The notes beneath the pieces were generated by a model. That model made no database searches and was not told the origin of the DNA. It saw only the letters and a program-made list of their open reading frames with translations. A stretch of 64,000 nucleotides of DNA from Thereva unica (taxonomy: Eukaryota; Arthropoda; Insecta; Diptera; Therevidae): positions 29,248,942 to 29,312,941 of the forward strand of contig OX465281.1 in assembly GCA_949987705.1 (NCBI GenBank). The letters run 5' to 3'. The first letter of the stretch is position 1; every line of letters starts with the position of its first letter. Shown here piece after piece: positions 54,961 to 64,000 of the stretch. The position numbers and the translations under genes are program-made.

Positions 54961-56932
54961 TATCCGTACTCCGTTTATGACTAGGCTCAACCAATATTCA
55001 ACCTAGGTTCAACCCAGTTAAAAACGACATCGAGTTGAAACTGGGTCCACTCAACTCAACTTAGCCCTGGAACGAGTTGATATTTCGCCTCATATACGCG
55101 GGTTGTGAGCTGTAATTGGGTTGAAGTGTCATTTGTTTTGTTTGTCATTCGTGAAGTCTGATTTTACGCGTAGTTTGCACCGGAACATATAATTATTTCT
55201 TTATGATTATCTTCCATGTTTTTAAAAATAATTTATGCATCTATATTTCTTTCCAGGCATGTCATCAGAGCGAAGCGCTTATATTTTGTGGTTGAAGTTG
55301 GGAAATTGAAATTCTCGGGAAACTCCCGAAGCTTTAATGACCCATAATATTAGCTATTTTGCAGGAATCCAACCCACAATAATTTTTCAGTTTCAATAAT
55401 TAATTTTTACACAAATAGCTGAAATGCATAAAATTTCACTTATTGTTTTCACCAAAAATAGTCTCTTACAACTGCTGCTTCCAGAGAGCTTCCATAACAT
55501 ATGAATTGGAAGTGCAACATTCTTGCTTCTTTTGGCAGAGCTTGATTAATTCCCCGCTGGGATGTTGTTCATCTATCATTTGATCCAAGCTTAATACTAG
55601 AAATTGCATCATGATATTATCGATTACATGACGGACTGATAATACAAGCGAACTTCTCCTGAGCTCCGAGTCTTCACATGTAAAATAGTTACTTTAGATT
55701 ATCTAGTGCAACAGGATGATTATAGTTTAGCTTGGAAGTAGCATTCTTGGCTTGGTAGTGATTCACTCTAAAAATTGTAATTTCCATCGAGATTGATTCC
55801 TTCTCTTCAAAAAGTTCGATCGTCTAATAGGCATATGTCGAAGGGAATAAAGAAATGAATTTTATTTATGGCATCTACTTCATTGACATCCCAAGTGCAT
55901 GTTAAAAATTACTTATCCAACTCAATAAAATCGTCGTCCAATACCAGTCAACGCCACCATATGTATAATAACTAGACTCTTACAAATTACCACCACTCTA
56001 TGGCGTCCCTCCCACATCTGAAAATCCATTAATAAAACTCCAAATTTGTTTTTATGTTAAATTTTTTTATTCAAGACTTTAACAAATTGTAGAAAATAAG
56101 AAACTGTCATCACATGATTTCAGCCTGAACAAAGGAACAGTGTAATTTAAGAACAAACTAAAATGACAATTGTTAGTGCTGCACTGAGACGATTTATCAA
56201 AGATTTACGGTAATGAATATATGAACAGGGTGCAACTATATCGATTTTAGGTGCATGACTACATGTAATGAGACAACGTTAGTGATTGGATACCGAATGT
56301 GCGATAAAATCTTATCCCTCACGTGTATGTGTGTTTTTTTTTCTTTACTAAAACCAGAAACTCTTTTATTTATTTTTTTGTTTGTATTGACAGGAGAGTT
56401 ATTATTATGGTGCAGGAACAAAAAGGATACATACTCTGTACTAGGGGGGAACACTCACAAAGAGGCTGAGAGAGAGGCTCTGGATTAACTACAAAATATT
56501 CAGTTTTCATTTTATTAATTATTTTAAAATACTCTTAATTAACTATTGCACGAGTTGTTTTAAGCCTAGGTTGACTAAAGTCTATTTTAAAACTGTCACA
56601 GGAAAACTGAATTTCTTTCTTTTATTTAATATTTTCTTTACTTTTCTTTTAATTTAATTTATTATTAAATAAAAACTGGTAACTGCCACCCCAAAAGGGC
56701 GGCCAATTAGACAACAAGACAACGTGTTGTAATAGAGAAGACGGTCCTACAATCTAAGTAACATAAACTAAAGATTAAATAATATTAATAATAATAATAA
56801 TAAACGTACAGGACATCAGGATCTCAAATGGAACCCCAAAAGGGAATTGGTTTCCTTTCATCTTTCTTTCTTTTTTTTTGTATAATTTGACTAGCACAAG
56901 TATTTTTTCTTAGGTTTCATCATTCTAATGCG
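54961..56932. other. Intergenic, AT-rich
   Basis: No gene recognised. Near 54985-55075 the word caactcaac/gagttga recurs (short inverted words). The stretch 56500-56932, next to the nervy stop codon, probably contains the nervy 3' UTR on the minus strand. Confidence 0.4.
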
Positions 56933-59900
56933 TCATTTGGTGCTGCCCGCTGAACTGACGCCGTTCGCTACAGGATTGGGCTGTTGGGGTCCTGGCTGTG
57001 CGGGTTGTGACTGTGTTGGAGGAGATCTAGGAAGTTGAGTACGTACTGCTTGGGGATTGTGTTTAGTTGGTACTGCTGTTATATCTGTTCGTGGATTGCC
57101 ACAAATCTGAAAGTAGAAAAAGAAATTTCAATTTCATTAGTTCGTGTACCTGTATGGTAAAGGGCTACGTGAGAGTACTTGTGAATGATAAAATATAAAA
57201 ATAAGATAAAATGTTTATTCAATTTTGATTTTGTCATTGAGTACAAAGAAGGAAAGGTCCTCGGTAGCCGACTACCATCACAGGGGTCCGTGGTTCGATT
57301 CAATGCACTGCAGTGTTGTCATTTGCTATTCTTTAATTCGTCTCTCTGCTGCTCAGCATCGCACTCTAAGCAACTAAATATTTAAACAGAATTCTTGTGG
57401 CCCTACAATTTGAATGATAAAAGAAGCTTTCATTCGATGAGGAATGTAGATTGCCTTTGTGTGCCATTACGAATAAGTTTGACGGCGCTTTGTACTTTGC
57501 TTATCCACGCTAAGGTGGATTTGGGGCGTCCGCCCGGATAAATGAGTTGTACTCGAGATGGGGCTGAATATATGACTTATAGATAGTGGCGTGGAGTGGT
57601 GGCTGAAGAAGAAAATTGCATCTCTTAGGAAATCCCAGGGATTGGGAAGTTTGTTTGGCGATTTGGAATATGTAATTGTCCCACCGCAGATCCTACGTTA
57701 AAGTTATGCCTAGGGTGTTAAGAGGTGGATCAGCCTTTAGATTTTCGCCGTCCGCTGAAACAGGGAGAAGGTAAGGTTTTATTAGAAAAGAGACAGTGTT
57801 TCGTAGAGTACCTTTTTCGGCGAGGCTTTGAAGTATGTTGGTGGGGATTGAGAGCAGCTCATTTAGAAACATAGCAGGTGGTAGAAGCGTGGGTGGGGGT
57901 AGCACCCAATACTACCTTAATTCGAATTCGATGTTTGACTCCTTCCCTCTTTTGTAGATTAGTAGTCACAAGTCCCAGCTGCCATAGCAAAAGACATAGG
58001 TTCAAACCCCACTCATCGTAGTTCTATGAACTTTATTTTGATAACATTCTGTTTTTGGGGGCAAACAATGCATTACGAACACTTGGACCTGTAATAAATC
58101 TATTATGTATCCTCTTCAAATGTTGTTTATCCACGAGTTGGACTTGCGCTACTGATAAGCATTAAGAATGCTCCTGAGCTAGTGAGTCACACTTATTTCA
58201 GCGTAAGTTGCGCTTTTCCTGTGTGGGCGAATCCTACATCCTTCCAGTGCAATGCAATTGTAGAGGATAGAGGTACCTACGTATTTCCATCGATGTTTTT
58301 CAGGTGATATTGGACAAGAAAATGTTCTGTGAGAAGATCTGTTGAGACTCTGTGTTCGGGGTTAGTAAGCTCGAGAAATATCTTAGCTTTTGGTCGAGTA
58401 CGGGTAATGCATGGCTTGGGTAGTGACATACCTTAGTCCAGTAATGAAACTAGTATGCATGAGCGTAGTTAGGCACAAGCTACAAAACTCTTTGCCCAAC
58501 CTAGAAAAATCGACAGTATTGAAGAAAAATGCACTTTTTAAATTCTTTTCATTTTGAAGATTCAATACCATTACTTGTAAAATTATTTTGTCATTCGCGA
58601 AAATCTTGTGCTTCAGAGTTTGCCTATAAGAGTGCATCAAGAGGATAAGTTCAAGTTCTATGGCACTGCAGCCCAAATCGAGCCTGGGCCTTCTTCAGTT
58701 TTCTCCTCCAACTTTCTCGCTCACTGGCTTCTTCTTCTTCGATGGCTCTACAGCCCAATTCGAGCCTTGGCCTCCATCAGCTTCTTCCTCCAGACGTCTC
58801 TCTGCTCCGCAGCTTGTCTCCAGTTTCTTGTGTTGAGCAGTTTTGCTGCATCGGACTTAACATTATCTTCCCACCTTAACCGTGGTTTGCCAACTGGTCT
58901 TTTGCCATCTGGTAGTAGATACAGGGCTTTTTTTGGTATCCTTGAGTCATCCATTCTTTGGACATGGCCGGCCCAACGTAAACGTAGTAGTTTGGCATGG
59001 GTCGAAAGTTTACATTCTTTGTATAAGTCGTACAATTCGTGATTGTAGCGTATTCTCCATGCACTGTCTTCATTGATTGGGCCGTATATCCTTCGGAGAA
59101 CCTTCCTCTCAAATATATCCAGCTTGTCTGCGGATTTCTGGGAGATACTCCTAGCTTCACATCCATACGTAGCTACTGTACGTATGATGGTTTTGTAGAT
59201 TCTTATTTTAGTTTTTCTGTGGATGTCTCTGGATTTCATTACTGGCAGTAGTGAGAAGTATGTTCTGTTCGCGGCGTTTATTCTTCTTTGTACGTCTATC
59301 GTTTCATCGTTGTCTTCGCTGACTGTGGACCCCAGGTAGTTAAATTGGTTTACCCGTTCAAAGTTATATTCCCCCCAGGTGGTATTGTGGTTTCTTCTTC
59401 TTCTTTCCACCCTTGACTGAATTAGAATTTTGCTTTTGTCTGCGTTTATTTGCAGCCCTATGTGTTTTGCTCCATCTTCTAATTCTGTGAATGTTTCTCT
59501 AAGATATGACAGTGATCTTGCAAGGCAGTTTATATCGTCGGCATATCCTGCCACGCTCACTGGCTAGAGTCCTCCAATTTTGTACGCCCAACAAGTGTGC
59601 AGCGTCTGTTTCTAGGGGTTCAATCCATCTTTCCATCGGTCATCCTGCTGGCCTATCACCGATTATGATTCCCTTATATATCTTCTTCACTGCTCTGTTT
59701 TCCGGCATTCGGTCTACATGTCCTGCCCATCGTAGTCAATTTATTTTGATATATTTGACGATGTCTATCTCTTTATAGATTTGGTACAGTTCGTCATTGT
59801 ATCAGATACCGATATACGTTTACTTTTTCCTCCCAACATTTTTCTAAAAGCTGTTTTAAGTTGGTCTGTGCTAGACATTTTCTTACGGAAACCCGCTTGG

Positions 59901-62900
59901 TACTCACCCAGTATTTCCCCAGCAATAGGTTCTATTTTTCAGGATTTTGGTGAAAACTTTGTAACCTGAGCTCAGTAGTGATATACCCGTGTGGTTTCTG
60001 CAGCAGAGTCGGTCGCCACTCTTGTGCACTGGGCATATAATTGCTTTCTTCCAGTCTTGTAGTAGCGATTCTTCAATCCACCTCCTACATATTAGCCTAT
60101 GTAGGCATCCTACGATTTTGCTGTCGTAGTACTGAAGTAGCTCAGCAGCAATTTCATCTCTTCCAGGGGCTTTATTGTACGGTTTTTTAACCTCGTCCAG
60201 GGTTGGGATCGTTATTATTATTATACATGGTTCTCTGCTATATTAGTCCATTCAAAACGCGCGTTTGGGTGTTCCAAAATAACACCGTTAAGAAAATCGA
60301 ACCCTAAAGTTTTTGGGGTCGCTGATCACGAAAATCGGGGTCCCGCGGTCCTAAAACAAGGGCGTCACCCTTAAAAATGCAAAAAACACCTCTTTTTAGG
60401 GGTTTTTCGCGATTATTTCAATAATAATGAAAACTAATGCAATGAAATACACTTTTTTTTTAATATTTATTTGCGAAGGTGGTTGATTTGTACTAAATGA
60501 AGGCGAACTATAGATAAGGGGTAGTCCTAAAGGGCTACGGCTAAAAATAGAAAAACATGTAAACATATTTTTTTTTAATTTTATGCCTCAAATTCGATTG
60601 TGGGCGTACTGTCAGGCAAAAATAAATAATTTTCAACCCTTAAGGGGTTAAAACTACACCTACAATTATAAAAATCAACTTTATATAAAAAAAATTGCAA
60701 ACAATTTTTTTTTTTACTTTTTGCTTGAAATTAGGTTCAATCGGTATTATCAGCCAAAATTTATTATTTTCAACCCTTAAGGGGGTAAAACTACCCCTAC
60801 ATTAAAATTATAATTGAAAAAAATGCAAATGCAAATTTTTTTATATAAAGTTCACTTTTTGAGTTTTGTTTTATTTTCGGGGTCGCCTTTTCTTCGTCCC
60901 AGCTGCCCCCGAATGTTATGAAATCTTTTTCAGAGAGTGTTTCCGTTAATATTCTTCGATAGGCACCACAAGAAGTTCATATCGTTTTTGGTTCACGCAG
61001 TATCCTGTAGGTACAAAAATCAAGAACGTCGTTTAAAAAAAAAAAAACGGTTCGACAGAATTTGATGCAAATCTTTTCAGATCATATCTCCGTTAATACG
61101 CTTCGAATGACACCTACGAAGTCGATATCTTTTATGGTTCGCGTGTTATCGTCAATAGATATTCCACAAAAAGACCGATAAACGCACCGACGCACCTTTT
61201 TAGGCTGGGCGATCATCGTGCTGATTTCCATCCTTTATGCGGGGTTTAGGGAATCTATGCATCCCTTTTTACGCGTTGATTTCATGGATTTTATGGCTGC
61301 TTGAGAGTTTTGACGTTTGTCTATCGCTTCAGACATTCACGGACTAAGATTTCTATGATGTATACCTTTGCTTGGAAAAATAAAGGGAATTTGCCTAGTC
61401 ACTCACAGCTAGTCAAATCTTATAAATCCATAAACCCCAACTCTGGTTGCTTATGTCTCAGTTTCGAAACAATCTTCAAGGTACGATTTCGAACAAGGCG
61501 GCAGACTGCAAGCCGCTGGCGACACTACTAGTTTGTATGACGAAATCGCCAAGTGTCGCTTGCTATTTGCGATTTTATCATACAAACCAGTAGTGTCGCC
61601 TGCGGCTTGCAGGCTGCCGCATTTTTCGGAATCGTACTTTCATACTACATCTGCGACTCTTTTTTTGACGATCCTTGATCGAGATCTTAAATTGACATTT
61701 TAAGTTGTATACAAACATCGTTGGGATTCTAAACAGGGTCTCATCTTGAGATTTTCAGAATTCTTAGAGGACCTGTTAGATTTCGAAGCTTAAACTTATT
61801 TGGAGCTGCTAGCTACGTCATTCATTACCTTAAAGTGGAGAGGAGGCATAATCGACTAAACTTTCGATTTTCGATCAATTGGCGAATGGAATGGAGCTAC
61901 CGTCGAATTGAGCATTCTGCTGCTGTAGTCTTAGATGGAAGCCGGTGCCATAAGACCATATCGGGGTTTTTTTGTGTCGTTCTAAGCTCAGAAATGCACT
62001 ACCAAAGGGTCGTTTGTCTCGTCATGCTGCAATGGGTAGTAGTTAAGGGTATGTTATATATTTGGGACGGTTCCGGAGGTGGCGATAAAGCTGGCCTTTC
62101 ACATAAAAACTGGGTCACAGTAGGGAGATACATAAAGACACCCGAATCTTACATTGCGATTACATTTTAGTTAAAATTAGCAGTAATCACTTTTATATTC
62201 ACAATATCATGGCATTACTTATAAAGAAATGTGTCAGAAAAGATTTTAAACTCCTTTAGATTGAAGCCCTATCTGAGGTAATACTATAAGGGTTGGTTTA
62301 ACGCGAGGGTTATTTTAAGACTAATATGTATATTTTGTATTTCCATAAATTATGTATAAAAATGTATAACACACCTGATGATGATGTTCCCAATCTTTAT
62401 GCTGGCAGAAGGCTCCGCAATATCGCGCTAAATTGCATCCAGAACATGTTTCGTTTGCTTTTCTTCCACAATTCCAGCATGCCTGGAAAAATATTTAAAT
62501 TATAGGCGATTAAAAAAACGAAAACAAGAATTATGCTTAGTCTACTACCACATTCTGGCCAGCAGATAAAGAAGGGGATTTACTATCAGGCTCACCCTCT
62601 ACAGCATGCTTATTCATGTCTACAAAGAATTTCTCCATTTTCAATCTTTCTTGAGTCATCATCTCAACAGCCCGACTCTCTGCAGCAGCAACAGCCCTTT
62701 GGATTTCTATTACCGCCTGCCGCTTCACCTGTAATCCAAAAATATGGATTAAACATACTTTACATCTTAAGCTTAAACTTGTTCCATTTTATTACCTGAT
62801 TTACTGATTCTTCTGCGTTCCTTTTGAATTCCGAAACTTTTTCCTCTGTTTGCCTTCGGATATCAGCAACTGCAGCATCAGGATATGTCGGTTGGGTATC

Positions 62901-63491
62901 TGCCCCGCGCTGCTGCAGTATAGTCATTGCCCTTTTCGTTTTATCGACCATTGCAGAAATGCAGTTCAGCATTGTTAATATACTCTTCCATTCCTCATCC
63001 CCGCCGATCATTCGGTTTATCCTTTGGTTTTCTGTTGAACGAACGTCCCTTTCGTCCCTGTGACTAGACTGCAATATTAACGGTTCCTTGTTAAAAAAAT
63101 ATTTAACCCATTTTTTCATAATTCAATATTTCGTTTTTTCGATGATTACCTTATCTAAGAGGACACCAAATCCTTCATTTTGACTAGTTGAGCTGGCTTG
63201 GTATTCAAATAATGAATGCTGACTACTGAATATGTTGTTGGCGGCTGAATTCATTAGCGACACATGACCGTGCAGTCTTTTTGGTGGCGGATAAATGTAA
63301 TCGTTCCAATCTTGTGTGCCATTGTGCTGTTCGCCTAAGGTGTCTGATGATCTCCGCTTAAATACCAATCCATTGCCATTTACTGTGCTTGTTGCCGTTT
63401 CAATTGGAAGAAATATTTCGGAATGATCAACTGGTCCATGGGAGAATTCCATTGCGCAGGTGTCATTTGTGGTAACGTATTGTAGGGTGGT
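56933..63491 (-). CDS. nvy: Nervy (MTG8/ETO-family corepressor), 3' five coding exons
   Basis: Nuclear transcriptional corepressor and adaptor, orthologous to vertebrate RUNX1T1/MTG8. Minus-strand exons: 63491-63150, 63068-62796, 62728-62549, 62482-62375 and 57106-56933 (stop TGA). All have GT/AG borders and phase 0 joins, 359 codons including the stop. Exon 2 carries NHR3: [20 protein letters not shown] and [12 protein letters not shown]. Exons 2-3 hold a coiled-coil stretch, [17 protein letters not shown] then [20 protein letters not shown]. Exon 4 is NHR4, the MYND zinc finger: [20 protein letters not shown] and [15 protein letters not shown], with the last Cys in exon 5 (ICGN). Exon 5 adds a Pro/Gln-rich tail ending SSAGSTK. 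NHR1 (TAFH) and NHR2 exons must lie beyond the right edge. Three introns are 66-81 bp, but the last is 5268 bp and carries CR1-like and family X retrotransposons. No frame damage is seen. Confidence 0.95.
57470..57915 (-). mobile_element. Fragment of the CR1/Jockey-type family in the nervy intron
   Basis: The minus strand reads [20 protein letters not shown] and AEKGTL, then [12 protein letters not shown], a stop, [20 protein letters not shown] and IQPHLEYNS. It is collinear with GVPQGS through SLVWGG of the element at 16751-19720. FADDG is changed to LAEKG, so the catalytic Asp pair is lost. Confidence 0.8.
57921..58650. other. Intronic sequence with no recognised element
   Basis: Part of the 5.3 kb nervy intron. 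The minus-strand frame at 58383-58676 has no motif. Confidence 0.4.
58655..58726 (-). mobile_element. 3' end of another family X copy
   Basis: The sequence gcagcccaaatcgagcctgg and ccttcttcagttttctcctcc resembles 58750-58795, the terminal coding part of family X. It directly follows the (GAA)n tail of the longer copy. Only about 70 bp are present. Confidence 0.6.
58728..59575 (-). mobile_element. Family X non-LTR retrotransposon 3' half, open frame, (GAA)n tail
   Basis: A 270-codon minus-strand frame (59560-58748) without breaks: [20 protein letters not shown] (RT YADD box), [53 protein letters not shown] and [52 protein letters not shown] and [20 protein letters not shown] follow, with a stop after KARIGL. 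It ends tcgaagaagaagaag at 58729-58742. The 5' edge is truncated at the YADD block. It sits in the nervy intron in the same direction as the gene. The open frame suggests recent insertion. Confidence 0.85.
59580..60220 (-). mobile_element. Older non-LTR fragment into which family X inserted, minus strand
   Basis: Minus strand: [20 protein letters not shown] (about 60165), [20 protein letters not shown] (about 60075), [20 protein letters not shown], then after a deletion [12 protein letters not shown] (59800), [19 protein letters not shown] (59735) and DRPAG...[14 protein letters not shown]. It is the same domain order as families X and Y but diverged. The RT middle is missing. Confidence 0.65.
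60221..61478. repeat. AT-rich intronic sequence with diverged ~135 bp tandem units
   Basis: Two units, about 60575-60710 and 60711-60840, share ttttcaacccttaagggg(g/t)taaaacta and nearby blocks (aaattcgatt/aaattaggtt; ctgtcaggcaaaa/tatcagccaaaa). Flanking sequence (60280-60420; 60880-61200) is repetitive in character (ggggtcgc words) but non-coding. Class unknown. Confidence 0.5.
61479..61638. mobile_element. Foldback/MITE-like hairpin element, 160 bp
   Basis: Left arm aaggtacgatttcgaa with ggcggcagactgcaagccgc and gacactactagtttgtatga; right arm is its complement (cgtacttt, gcggcttgcaggctgccgc, tcatacaaaccagtagtgtc) with few mismatches. Arms of about 75 bp almost meet in the centre. It lies in the nervy intron. 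Confidence 0.75.
61639..62374. other. Intronic sequence next to the nervy MYND exon
   Basis: The frame at 61835-62170 (plus, 111 codons) has no motif and lies antisense within the nervy intron. No transposon signature was seen. Confidence 0.4.
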
Positions 63492-63796
63492 CTGTGAATG
63501 GAAAATATTGTTTATTAGAGGATATTGTTATTCTTTGTTATTTTTTATAGAATATTATTAAAGCAGCAATCTCCTAAGAATTGTGCTCTTCCTAACCTTA
63601 ACCGTTTTTTATTCCAACAAAATTGATAGCGTTAGTATGCTGGGAAATACATCGAGGATCAGAAAGATACACTCTAACTCTTGTTAACCAGGTACTTTCT
63701 TGATTACAGAGTGTTAATAGATGAGGAGCAACTGCCAGAAGGAAGGTTAAAAGTCGATTCACTTTCTCTAGGCAAAGAAGGGATCTTAATACAAGC
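63492..63796. other. Nervy intron sequence
   Basis: AT-rich, upstream (on the minus strand) of the exon at 63491-63150. No further exon recognised before the RTE fragment. Confidence 0.4.
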
Positions 63797-63959
63797 TTCT
63801 TCTTCCTCTTCTTTAAACTCCTTTAATCCCTCATGGGACATAGGGCGGAAACAGTTGCCCTCCAGCGGACTCTGTTTTGCGCGACAGCTCTTAGCTCCGA
63901 GCAGGATCTCCCAGTTGTTGCGGCTTCTTCTAGTAGGGTTCTCCTCCACGTTGTTCTAG
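63797..63959 (-). mobile_element. Solo 3' end of the RTE family (copy 2)
   Basis: Close match on the minus strand to 25900-26060 of the RTE copy at 23463-26060: gaggagaaccctactag, aacaactgggagatcctg, ctggagggcaactgtttccg and the atgagggattaaag end, followed by GAA repeats at 63797-63812. It is 5'-truncated to the last ~160 bp and lies in a nervy intron. Confidence 0.85.
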
Positions 63960-64000
63960 GTAGAGTGCTTATGATCTCAGGCGGACCACTTCACTGCTGA

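Noticed and set aside
61835..62170. 111-codon plus-strand frame in the nervy intron
   Set aside because: Antisense within an intron, no motif, no sensible splice extension.
63704..63949. 81-codon frame with poly-Glu end
   Set aside because: It reads a different frame of the RTE 3' end and its (GAA)n tail; the same false frame appears at 25911-26099.

Overview
The window looks like an insect nuclear genome, most likely a fly (Diptera) with a transposon-rich genome. Spliced host exons are separated by introns of only about 58-81 bp. The host genes are an insect nutrient amino acid transporter (SLC6/NAAT type), 6-phosphogluconolactonase and the MTG8/ETO-family corepressor Nervy. The rest is dominated by broken non-LTR retrotransposons, MITEs, Helitrons and LTR/BEL debris. 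Species cannot be named from sequence alone.

Layout. 1-140 holds the 3' end of a non-LTR element. 2.7-3.9 kb is a decayed R1/LOA-like element. 4.9-10.5 kb (+) carries the six last coding exons of the NAAT transporter, split by a 3.8 kb intron filled with R1-like debris. 10.6-13.0 kb is a nest of Jockey-like fragments. 13.0-14.6 kb is a large imperfect palindrome bounded by two Helitron 3' ends, followed at 15.3-16.0 kb by a Helitron rep/helicase fragment with the same type of 3' end. 16.4-19.9 kb holds a MITE and an almost complete CR1/Jockey-type element. 20.2-21.4 kb is a Jockey-like fragment. 22.6-28.9 kb combines LTR-like repeats, an RTE-clade element with an intact 850-codon frame, GT-rich minisatellite and another non-LTR fragment. 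29.4-31.1 kb has two inverted-repeat elements.

31.9-32.8 kb (-) is a complete three-exon 6-phosphogluconolactonase gene. 33-38.6 kb carries BEL/Pao fragments, back-to-back MITEs and another non-LTR family. 38.6-48 kb is mostly unassigned, with a GC-rich stretch near 39.0-39.7 kb, two TAA-flanked MITEs and possible small host exons near 46.6-47.1 kb. 51.1-55.0 kb (-) is an LOA/R1-like element with an intact 1284-codon frame that contains a 207 bp in-frame tandem duplication in its RNase H domain. 56.9-63.5 kb (-) is the 3' half of nervy; its last intron (5.3 kb) is loaded with retrotransposon pieces. The window ends in a solo 3' end of the RTE family.

The three host genes are functionally unrelated (amino acid uptake, pentose phosphate pathway, transcriptional corepression). 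The mobile elements explain most of the rest: several non-LTR families share a (GAA)n tail, three MITEs are flanked by TAA as expected for PIF/Harbinger, and elements are repeatedly nested in one another. Exon boundaries were derived by hand from reading frame and splice consensus, and the summed exon lengths keep frame in all three genes. Family assignments rest on remembered motif patterns, not on a search.
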